Position numbers and translations under genes: made by a program. The notes beneath the pieces are model-generated. The model searched no databases, was not told the DNA's origin, and saw nothing but the letters and a program-made list of their open reading frames with translations. 64,000 nt of DNA from Flammula alnicola (lineage: Eukaryota > Basidiomycota > Agaricomycetes > Agaricales > Strophariaceae). The stretch is taken from assembly GCA_015499995.1 (NCBI GenBank), contig JADNRV010000030.1, forward strand, positions 248,001 through 312,000. The letters are read 5' to 3'. Positions 55,460 through 64,000 of the stretch are shown here, in pieces. Within the stretch, counting starts at the first letter, position 1, and each line of letters begins with the position of its first letter.

Positions 55460-57451
55460 CTTGATTCTTGAATGAACTTGAATGTCAATTTGCCTCTAAA
55501 GGTGTATAGGCATGCCACAATTATTTCTAATTTTTTGTCAGAATTATTTTTAATATCCAGAATGTCAGAAGATAAAACATACTGGGTTTGGGATAAATTG
55601 GATAATTGTTGATGGGAAAGCAAGCAATAGTTTTGGGTATTTTTGGAGCCTGTTGGTTGAATCTATTAGCAACAGTTATAGAAATCGGAGATAAGGTCCA
55701 TGAGGAGAAATGTATCTGCGGTGAAAACTGGATTGAGTTTGAAATGTATGAACTTGCAAACAACTTGACCAGCCAAGAAAAAGGTAGGTCATCAACTGAA
55801 TATATGTCCAGGGGGAAACAATAGTGTTGTCAAAATAAAGTGGACAATCCAGAAGAGAAAAGGGGCTGTAAAAATCAGTCATAAAGCAATCGTGAAGCAA
55901 TCGTGAAGCCTGAAATGTAATGAATAAAAAATAAAAAAATAGATATCACAGGAGATCGAACCACTGGTTGGGTAAGCTCAACTTGCGACAATCACAATAG
56001 ATCCAGAAAGAACAGTCAAAACAGAAAAATAATGATATAAAGACCAGGGAAATGTGGCAAGTACCAGTAGAACAGTGTTGCGACTTGCCAACAGTGTTGC
56101 GACTTGCCAACGACGACAAAACACCGTTTGTAGTCAATCACAATGTGTAGAACCTTTGTGTTTAACTGATGATGTAAAGAACGATTCACTCACTGAAAAG
56201 ATTCACAAATGATCAACAAATGATGTGAAGAATAGAAGAGTATGAAAGAAGGAGGAAATGGCAGTGGTTGGAAGGGACAAAGAAAGGGCAATAAAATTGA
56301 TTACATTTGTTGTAGTCATATTGATATTTGTTGAATCTTGATGTCACTGGTAAATGATTGGTTCTCTCATGCCTTGGCATGGCGGCATCGCGCCTGTGAC
56401 TTGTGTAAGTAATTATTGCTTGCAACTAAAAGGTCCAGGGAAAAATATACAGGATCTTAATTAATGTTTTGAAGTCTGGTCCAGTCTGGTCTTTTGGCCT
56501 CCACATGGACCGAGGGTCCGAGACTGAGACCGGTCCATCTATATCCCAAGACATCAGAAAACCAGACATTAAAACCAGTCTACATCAGTTTTTTGTGGTC
56601 TTGAACTGGTCTGAACCAGATCTCAGTCTTAAGTTTTAGGGAATTGCATGGGTAACCCTCAGGTATCTCGGCACCTACACGTACCTGCCTGCACAGGTTT
56701 ACCCATCAAAATGTGGCCAAAAAAGGCCAAAATGGTCAGGAATTGGATGAGATATACTCAATTTCGCAATATTTCAGTGTTTTGAGAATATCTCACCCAA
56801 AACTTAACTGTTTTGGGTGTTCCAGGGCTTGTTTGAAAGCTTGAATCTTCTTTCCTTAGCTCGCACTAGCCAGTGGCTGCAGTGGTCCTGAGCGGCACGT
56901 GAAGGATGCAGATGGACAGAAACAGACTGAGAAATGCCATGTCAACAAGGATCCCTGGGAAGTGCCTAAATCTTTCTCGTCCTGGAGTTTTGCTATTTCG
57001 ATAATCGAATCATGTTGTAAGTACATACATAGTCCGAAGTGGACAGAGAATAAAACTGGGGGACTTGAACTGTTTGAAGTAAAGATGAGGTTAGCGTTCC
57101 AGCAGAATTCCAAAAGCCATGTGAAGAAATCGAGGCTCGATTTCAACAAATTACGATGACGCTCCCAAAAACTCCAAATAGATGCTGAAGGTTAGAAAGT
57201 GGAAAGGGCAAGGATATACGTACAACTATTCCGCTCCACGAACACACGAATAGCAATAAATATATTAGTTAAAACAATACAACATGCACACCGCCATGAT
57301 ACCGACGCTGCCATGTTCGTTCAGCTTCCCGCGAAAAAGAAGCTTCGTCCTCACTCTAGGTTCCGCCGCTCCGTTTTCTCGTTATGGCAGTTAAAAATCA
57401 CGGCCATGGATCTGATGTATTTGCGCCCAAGATTTCCAAAAATTCTCCCGA
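55460..57451. other. AT-rich intergenic stretch with worn repeats
   Basis: No supported gene. It contains a doubled 19-bp unit (AACAGTGTTGCGACTTGCC at about 56070-56107) and a GTGAAGCAATC repeat near 55890. From 56470 to 56640 it is rich in GGTC/GACC words that resembles a worn transposon end, and 56655-56830 carries low-complexity sequence. Confidence 0.4.
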
Positions 57452-59739
57452 TCATAGCTCCTCCCTGGCAACAGAGCCGCCGTTCTTCTTCTTCTTCTTG
57501 TCCTCGCCAACGGGCAGACACAGTGCAGGCGATGTTCCTGTAAACTCATATTCACATTTCTCCAGCTCTTGCACTGTCAGGATCGCGTTCTCTACTCCAC
57601 ATGTGAGCAGCAACTAGAGATAAATTTAGACATCCGTCAGTTATGATTTTATCACGGGCGGAGAGCATGAGAGACAGAGAGATAAAGTGGGAAGAACAAG
57701 GTAGAATTGGGAGAATGTGAAGCGATTGACTTACCACAACGTTCCGTTCGGGTCCATTCCAGCACCTAGTGCCATGCTTGTACACCTGCTTCTGGTAGTA
57801 TTCCGGCGCTCCAGGCTTGACGTCGGGTGACGGGTTCCAAGATTCGAATTTCCTATTCACCAGAGGTTCGATGGTTAGTGGTAGCAGTTAATAATTGTTG
57901 ATCTAAAACTCCGGGATTCTTACCCAAGGCTGAAAGTAGTTCCGCCATGGTTTGGCTTCTGCTTAACCTCGTCGAACAGACAAACTTCGTAGGTGTAACT
58001 GCAATAACGAGCATTAAAATTGATCCATTCAAACAAGAGGTATGGTTTTGGCACATACTCTCCAGTGTCTTTTTCCAGGCAAGTTCCGTCGAGTTTCTTC
58101 CATTCTCCCTTGGCACCAAATCCATGGACGTTGAAAATCTCTTTGACGTCGTTCTCTGCCGTCTCCTTTTCTTCCTTGAGTCGTTCCAGTTCGTGCTCAG
58201 CATCGTGGAATGCTTGCTGAGCTCGAGACGAATCAGCTGATTAGGCTTCATGTAAGTTTGCATCAGATTAACGGCGTTGCTTGAACCTACCTGCTGAACC
58301 ATCGCCACCGCGTACAATACCCAGTTTCTGAAGCCAAGAGACGACAGCATCCTTGAAATCCTCGTAGGCGGGGAGAACGGAGTCTGGAAGGTAAGAAGCC
58401 ACCTCAAACACTACGCGGGACTTGTTAGTCGATATTTTGTTTTAAAAGACTAGTCATGAAACAACGTACGAATGGAACCTTCCATGGGAGCCTGGATAAA
58501 TTCTTCGTGTTCCAGCAGCAAAGAGACATAATCGGTGTTTATCAAGTTAGGTAGCTGATATTCCAATTGATCGGCCGTCAACATGCCCTCCTCAAGTGGC
58601 TCTTCGGCTTCTAGGGACTCCTCTTCTTTCACTTCCTCGGTACTTTCGGCGTCCTTTCCAACATCGTTAATGTGGGGTAACTTGGCGAGTTCTTCCCATC
58701 CACGGACGGCTTCCAACACTGCCATGTCTTGGTAGTTGGGGTTGTAGCCTGTTCGCAGAGTGTCGAGGATGAGTCCAAGGGCCTTCTCACGTTCGAGATG
58801 TTTGTTGTATTCGCGCTGGAGGGACTTGAGGGCATTATTGTGCTTGATGAGAGACTCGTATAGTGCTACGGCGAGTAGAAAGGTTAGAAAGCGCGGTAAA
58901 TCGGTTAACGAAGTACGACTTACGAGATTTCTTCTTCTGCTCTAGAGCAACTTGTGACAGAGACTCTGTGCGCTCGGCAATGTCTGACAGCGATGAGACA
59001 AATATGAATGTGGCAGAAGATCATTCCTACCTTGTAGACGTTGAACTTCCTTCTCTTTGATTATGATTTTCTCCGCTAGTGACAGAGCTTCCGCCTCGAG
59101 ACGTTTCTTCTCCTGGTGTGCGAACGCGATGTAAGTCGAGCGGATTTTAGCACCCTGGTAAATGTGGTCAGCTTAATAAAAGACAAACAAGTAACACACG
59201 TTCACGAACCTGCCTCTGAATCTTCAATTCGGCATTGTGTTTCTTCTGGTACTCCTCTCCAATCTCCTTGCACAAATTCGGACATACACCAGAGTGTTCG
59301 TCCGATCCATCACAACACTGAGGTTCTACTCAAAATTAGAATTGTACGCTCAACAAATCCATCGGTGAAACGCACCACACAACCCGTCATTCACTCTTGA
59401 GCTCGGAATAGACTCCCCAATATGACCCTCGTTCTTGCAATAGAATGTGGTATTTGGACAAGCGCTCGTGCCTGAGTGAATCAGTTTAGCATGGTCCTTC
59501 AAAACTTTGCAAGCAGGCTTGAATCTCGAACCTGGTTCATCACTCCCGTCAGAACAATCACAAGAGTCATCATTCACGAAATCCCAAGGGATCTCCTTCG
59601 AACCGTCCAAGCATTTCCAAGTACCAGACTTTAGAGGAACATATTTGGGTAGTAAATCTGGAGAAACGCCTAGAGTCTTTGGCGGTACCGCGATGGCAGA
59701 TAGTGGAAGAGAGCAAAGAAGGAGCACCCAAGGTATCAT
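57452..59739 (-). CDS. Glucosidase II beta subunit (545 aa, 11 exons)
   Basis: Reverse strand exons: 59739-59532, 59471-59376, 59325-59210, 59154-59031, 58983-58924, 58865-58470, 58410-58291, 58221-58059, 57998-57924, 57852-57735, 57613-57452. Residues 1-17 are a signal peptide (MIPWVLLLCSLPLSAIA). Two cysteine-rich LDL-receptor-A-like repeats follow (CDCSDGSDEPG, CCDGSDEHSG). A long coiled coil (KKRLEAEALSLAEKIIIKEK), an acidic Glu-rich stretch, and a C-terminal MRH lectin domain (EYTYEVCLFDEVKQKP, FESWNP, YYQKQVYKHGTRCWNG, LLLTCG) come next. The protein ends R-E-E-L, an acceptable HDEL-type ER retention signal. The beta subunit holds the catalytic alpha subunit in the ER and recognises mannose during N-glycan trimming. 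Length matches the family. It shares a divergent promoter with RPS25. Confidence 0.95.
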
Positions 59740-59905
59740 CGCCTGTGTTCGACTCGTTGAGTACAATTTCGATCGACGTGTCCCAGTCGCGTCTACTGTT
59801 ATTATGTAAATGCTGACGTAAGGCCTCGAAACCAAACAAGGCACGCACTAGCCTTCAGAACGCCCTGTCCTCTCGAGAGCCTCATCATCGACGGTCAAAG
59901 CAACT
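59740..59905. promoter_or_regulatory. Divergent promoter between glucosidase II beta and RPS25
   Basis: Only 166 bp separates the two start codons. The interval must contain both 5' leaders and core promoters. No TATA box is obvious. Confidence 0.5.
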
Positions 59906-60446
59906 ATGGTGAGTACAATTTCACCCATTCTTCGGTCTTGCCTGTCTCCTTGGATATCCTGCGCATGTCCTTCGTTGGATTTTGCTCACCTTCGCAGGAC
60001 TACTGGCTGGATGCGCCGTTTCGCCACTGGATGTACTTCTTGGAACCGAATGCTGATTTCGTTGCCCCCTCTAGGCCAAAGCAAAAGCAGCTCCCGCTGC
60101 GTCAAGCGGTGGCAAAGCAGCAAAGAAGAAGAAGTGGTCGAAGGGAAAGGTCAAGGATAAGGCCCAACATGCCGTCGTTCTCGACAAGGCCACCTACGAT
60201 CGTATCCTGAAAGAAGTCCCCACTTTCAAATTCATCAGCCAGAGCATCCTCATCGAGCGTCTCAAAGTCAACGGCAGCTTGGCTCGCATTGCCATCCGTC
60301 ATCTCGAGAGGGAGAAACTTATCAAGCCCATTGTGCACCACTCCGCGCAGCTCATCTACAGTGCGTTTCCAGCCTATGCTCGACCCCAAATCTTTACTGA
60401 CACTTTATTCCTTTCTCTAGCGCGGGTAACATCATCAGCAGATTAG
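59906..60446 (+). CDS. RPS25: 40S ribosomal protein S25 (104 aa, three exons)
   Basis: The coding part of exon 1 is the ATG alone (59906-59908), followed at once by a GTGAGT donor and a 166-nt intron (59909-60074), a familiar layout in fungal ribosomal protein genes. Exon 2 is 60075-60360; a 60-nt intron (60361-60420) leads to exon 3, 60421-60446. The product has the Ala/Lys-rich N-terminus ([19 protein letters not shown]) and the winged-helix core of eS25 ([52 protein letters not shown]). It is a structural component of the small ribosomal subunit near the decoding head, and eS25 is known for roles in specialised initiation. Length and sequence are typical. Confidence 0.95.
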
Positions 60447-60939
60447 ATGTTGACACCGTTTCCTTTCGCTCTCGTTTATGCTTGCTAGGCTGTATGTACA
60501 TCACCACTGCATGCTCTCATAAAAACATACAATTCGCAAACACATCCTATCAGCGTGATCGTGCAGTCTTGAAAATTGTTACTGGCACATCAGCCTTACC
60601 CACGGAAGTCTTTGCATTGGTGTCAGGATTCAACTAATAACAAGTAGCAAATACCTAGTTCGTGCTACGTACGATTATCAGGTCTACATTCCGGTCAAAC
60701 AAGTACTTTAAATTGTGACCCTCAAGCATGCAAAATACTCCTTAGTTCCATCTACATACTCCAAAAGTATATGCCCCAATGATCGGATAGTAACGTATAC
60801 GCTGCAATCGGGCTCACTAACATAGGCCTTGCGAGCGGTACCTTGTGAATCGACAAGATATTGAACGCCTTCAGCACTGAGGGGTCTTTATTTGCTGAAA
60901 CACATTGGCTATGCCTGCTAGCAATGTCTGGCGAAGGCC
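60447..60939. other. Convergent 3' spacer between RPS25 and the senescence-domain gene
   Basis: It holds the two 3' untranslated regions. No other feature recognised. Confidence 0.5.
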
Positions 60940-62522
60940 TCACAGTTTACTTCGAACTTGGTGTTCCCGGTTTCCATGCGAAACCGCTGCCTCGACGATG
61001 GTCTTTCCAACCTTCATTAAGAGAGCACGACGGCCAATGCCATGCATGTCGACATATAGAAGGCCGACATTTCTGGCTGTTCCAGCCATAAGCAAGGTGG
61101 ATTGAGCTGCCTCGGGGCCGTACCTGTAAAAAAAAAAAAAAAAAAAAAAGAGTTTATGTAGCAGCCATATACGAGATGGATTGATGAACTTACTTATGAT
61201 TGACAACTTTACCAATCTGCTCCGTCCCGACATCAAGGATGCGTCTGGTAGAATCATCGATCGTGGAAAGGATAAGGTCGGCGGAGATGAGGATGTGATC
61301 TTTTGCCTTTAGACGTCGTTCGGGAAGAGGAGGTTGTTGTGTCAATGCGCCAGCTGCTGATGTGCCAGCATCCGAGCGCAAGGGGGTAGGGGATGGAGTA
61401 TGAGGTGGCAGAGGAGGTCCGCTAGGAGACAAGCTGGGATTAGAACCGGAGGCGGGTACGCCCGTTGCAGAATATTTAGTGCATGTCGGTTTTGCACCTA
61501 TGGCATGAGAGATCATGCTGTCGATTAATGCGACTGTCTTGGCTGACGATTTCACAGCCTCGCCGCTGAGAGCGTGAACCTTGGAGAGGCGATTGCGCGT
61601 CCTTTCAGATGTAAGGAAAACGAGAGCACGAGGAGGAGGCACAGGCGAGGAGCCTTTGCTGTTAGAGGGAGTTCCGGCAGCCGAGTGATACGGAGATGCA
61701 TCGGAATGCGCTATGTAGTACGACGAGCCTGTCGTGATTGTTGTAAGGAGAAGATTAGTCGTCGTTGAGATGGCAGTGCTAATGAAAGGCAATGTCATCA
61801 GTACTGTTTTGAAGTAAGAAAGGATTTGGTACGTACCTGGCGATGCTCGCAGACTTGCTGATCCAATTTTGCTGATCAGGAGGGATGATGCTTGCAAAGG
61901 CTTCGAGTGCATTTCCGTCAGAAACCTGGATGACCACTGGATCGTTCTCGTGTCCCTTCTCGAACATGGCGGGATCCTCTTTTATTCTGAACTTGTCCTC
62001 CACTTCTCCGATGACCTCTCCAGTATCTTCGTTAATCACTATGAGATGACCACGGAGATCTTTGTTTTCATTTACGGCACCAATCCCAGCTGTCTGCGCC
62101 TGGGCTGCTGGAGCAGTGGAAGGAACATTGGCGGATGGGCCATGGAATTCGGTGGCATATTGCTCGAGAATGCTGTCGAAAGTCTCTAGCTTTTTGGCAA
62201 GCTCGATGTCGGACCCCTCTGGAAACGGCACATTGACCGACAAGATGAGTTGTCCTGGATCGGATGGAGTACTCGCGAAGGTATAAGTCCTGGTCCTTGG
62301 GTCGTCTGTTCGCTTGACCACCCTCGCTGGATCAATAGGTGTCTCGAAGGCGTTCAGCCGTAAAACCAGATAGACATCGCAATCTTCGCCCTTGGCAGAC
62401 TCTGGGTGGGGCATGGTCACGCACTCGAGATTGAGGACGCCAGTCTCAGTGCTAATAGCTGATCCTGAGAGGGAGGCATTTGGCAAGCTGAGGAGGACAA
62501 AGGCTTCAGGTGAAGCAACCAT
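60940..62522 (-). CDS. Senescence/spartin-associated domain protein (484 aa, three exons)
   Basis: Reverse strand exons: 62522-61837, 61778-61194, 61123-60940. Introns are 58 nt and 70 nt; the second contains a 22-base T tract just before its acceptor. The N-terminal half is a beta-rich region (EAFVLLSLPNASLSGSAIS, LILSVNVPFPEGSDIEL). The C-terminal half is the senescence domain: QNWISKSASIAST, then LSKVHALSGEAVKSSAKTVALIDSMI, then LISADLILSTIDDSTRRIL and KYGPEAAQSTLLMAGTARNVGLLYVDMHG. It is interrupted by a Pro/Ser-rich insert. This domain is found in spartin and in plant early-responsive dehydration proteins, which associate with lipid droplets and membranes. That role is inferred from the family. 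All junctions keep frame. Confidence 0.9.
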
Positions 62523-62918
62523 GGACGTGAGAGGAATAGTGCTTGTGGTCGAACATCAGCGAGGTTATATTGGATGTTATCATTCAGCGCTCAGCGCCCA
62601 AGGTGATCCTCGACCCTGGATAAAACTATTCAGTGGCAAACCCCGTTTAACTTTCTGCGAGAAACCCTGGGTTTCTACCATTTATGCTAGAAACCCCATA
62701 AAGTCATTGTTTAAGTTACAATACTCATTGTGTTTGGCTGCAACGTTTGGAGCTTGGTGTTCCCAGTTTCCATACAGCAAGCATTTCGCCAACGAAATCG
62801 AAGTCCAATTGCCCGGACCGCTTCCCGACTGGACTTGAACTGCTTCCTTTTGCCTAGGAGCACCACAGTTGAGTTTCCCCACAGTCTTTCTTGCAACCAA
62901 AATCTCATCTTTCCTTAC
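62523..62918. other. Divergent spacer with AAACCC-rich sequence
   Basis: Divergent upstream region shared by the senescence-domain gene and the kinase gene. It contains a GAAACCC...GGGTTTC palindrome near 62662-62676. Confidence 0.45.
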
Positions 62919-64000
62919 ATGTCCAGCGCCTCTTTAGAAAGCTACTACATTGGCATTGACGTCGGCACAGGTTCCGTACGGGCGTCTCTTGTGAACAAAT
63001 TGGGTAAAGTTGTTGCAGCCTCCACCCAAGAAACGAAGACCTGGCGCGATCCATTTGATAATCGTGTCTTCGAGCAATCTACAGCTGATATCTGGAATGC
63101 AACTGGTACGGTGATCAAGGCCTGCTTAAAGGCGTCGAGTGTGGACCCCTTCGCGGTCAAGGGATTGGGATTCGATGCTACATGCTCTTTGGCGGTCACG
63201 GACTTCGAGGGCGAGCCGGTGGTGGTTACAAAGGGCGTGAGATTGGGTCAACATGGAGAGAGAAATATAATTCTTTGGGCCGACCATCGTGCTGAGAAAG
63301 AAGCGGACTTGATTAACGGGACGGGATCGGTTGTGTTGGACTATGTTGGTGGAAAGATGAGCGTAAGCTTTCGCCGTCCTTCGTTGAGCTTCATATCTGA
63401 TATTTGGGTTGCAGTTGGAGATGGAAATCCCTAAAATTCTCTGGCTCAAAAACAACATGGACCCGGCCCTGTTCAGCAAATGTCAATTCTTCGATCTCCC
63501 CGACTTCCTCACCTACCAGGCAACGAAAGATACAGCACGGTCTTGCTGTTCTTGACATGCAATGCTCCTACGTCCCAAAGGCAGGATGGCAGAAGGATTT
63601 CTTCCAGAAAATTGGCTGCAGGAATTATCTGACCGAGATTATGCCCAAGTCGGAGTGAGGGAGGGTGAGGAAGTTTTGGTTGCGGGTATGCCAGTTGGCG
63701 AGGGCCTTTCGAATAAGGCGGCAGAGGAACTTGGACTGGTTCCGGGCACTCCTGTAGGCAGCGCGCTTATAGATGCGTACGTTTATTTTTTCTCTTCCAT
63801 TATAATTTATATTGAAACTTGCCGTTCCCTGGCAGTTATGCAGGTTGGATGGGCACTGTTGCTGCAAGTATAAGGAGAACGGCAAGCTGTCTAGTGTCAT
63901 TCCTTCCTTGGAGGAGTCAGGTCATCTACTAGCAGCTGTTGCCGGGACAAGTACCTGTCATATCGTTCAGGTATGTATGTGTTTATTTTATTTCATCATT
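62919..64000 (+). pseudogene. FGGY-family carbohydrate kinase, 5' part, with four single-base gaps
   Basis: ATG at 62919 (MSSASLESYYIGIDVGTGSVR, the ATP-binding DxGTxSxR motif). Exon 1 ends at 63362; a 52-nt intron (63363-63414) leads to exon 2, a 59-nt intron (63777-63835) to exon 3, and a donor follows at 63971. The gene runs off the window. The family resemblance is to the YDR109C/FGGY group, which phosphorylate sugars or sugar-like repair substrates. The substrate is not evident. Exon 1 is intact (GLGFDATCSLAV, LWADHRAEKEA). In exons 2 and 3 the conserved sequence continues only if one base is missing at about 63551, 63562, 63615 and 63868. Splice sites remain intact. Either a recent pseudogene or local assembly errors. 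Confidence 0.8.

Noticed and set aside
1..64000. CRISPR arrays, bacterial operons, ribosomal RNA genes
   Set aside because: None seen; the window is eukaryotic in gene structure, and the only regular array is the 70-bp minisatellite, which lacks unique spacers.

Overview
This is a window of nuclear DNA from a filamentous basidiomycete, most likely an agaricomycete. The evidence is a set of genes with many 47-75 nt GT-AG introns, expanded fast-evolving F-box proteins with the agaric-type N-terminus L-P-Q-E-(I/L)-I-(D/N)-L-I-I-D, a chromodomain Ty3 element, small non-autonomous DNA transposons, and a core of conserved eukaryotic genes (LIS1/PAC1, RPS25, glucosidase II beta, a PHO80-type cyclin, a senescence/spartin-domain protein, an FGGY kinase).

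Layout. 1-462 is the end of an F-box-type gene. 463-7427 is gene-poor and carries a 918-bp foldback element (2431-3348). 7428-8392 is a serine-rich conserved agaric protein with one intron. 8393-14926 is gene-poor, with decayed tandem repeats and a 744-bp hAT-like element (13413-14156). 14927-22717 is an apparently recent Ty3/chromovirus retrotransposon with 494-bp LTRs differing at one visible base. It has Gag, Pol, two extra ORFs after pol, a convincing -1 frameshift signal and a Tf1-like self-priming site. A second hAT-like element lies at 22769-23776. 24337-29914 is an unusual gene built from many symmetric phase-1 micro-exons, four copies of a ~365-bp three-exon cassette, and a final exon encoding a reverse transcriptase domain. 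A 13-copy 70-bp palindromic minisatellite follows (30645-31548).

33120-44400 is an F-box island. It has two intact forward genes, one intact reverse gene and two decayed paralogues. LIS1 (40251-42175, eleven exons) sits between the intact reverse copy and a decayed forward copy. 47003-49132 is a PHO80/PCL-type cyclin, 50375-50772 a small spliced gene of unknown role, and 52079-55459 a large acidic, probably nuclear protein of unknown function. 57452-59739 is glucosidase II beta (eleven exons, C-terminal REEL), divergent from RPS25 (59906-60446) across 166 bp. 60940-62522 is a senescence/spartin-domain protein. 62919 to the right edge is an FGGY kinase whose exons carry four single-base gaps.

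The two most unusual things are the micro-exon reverse-transcriptase gene with its amplified exon cassette, and the retrotransposon, which combines self-priming, -1 frameshifting, an ATG-free leader and two accessory ORFs, one of them a second zinc-knuckle protein. Exon boundaries were derived by hand from splice consensus and reading frame. No alignment or database search was possible.
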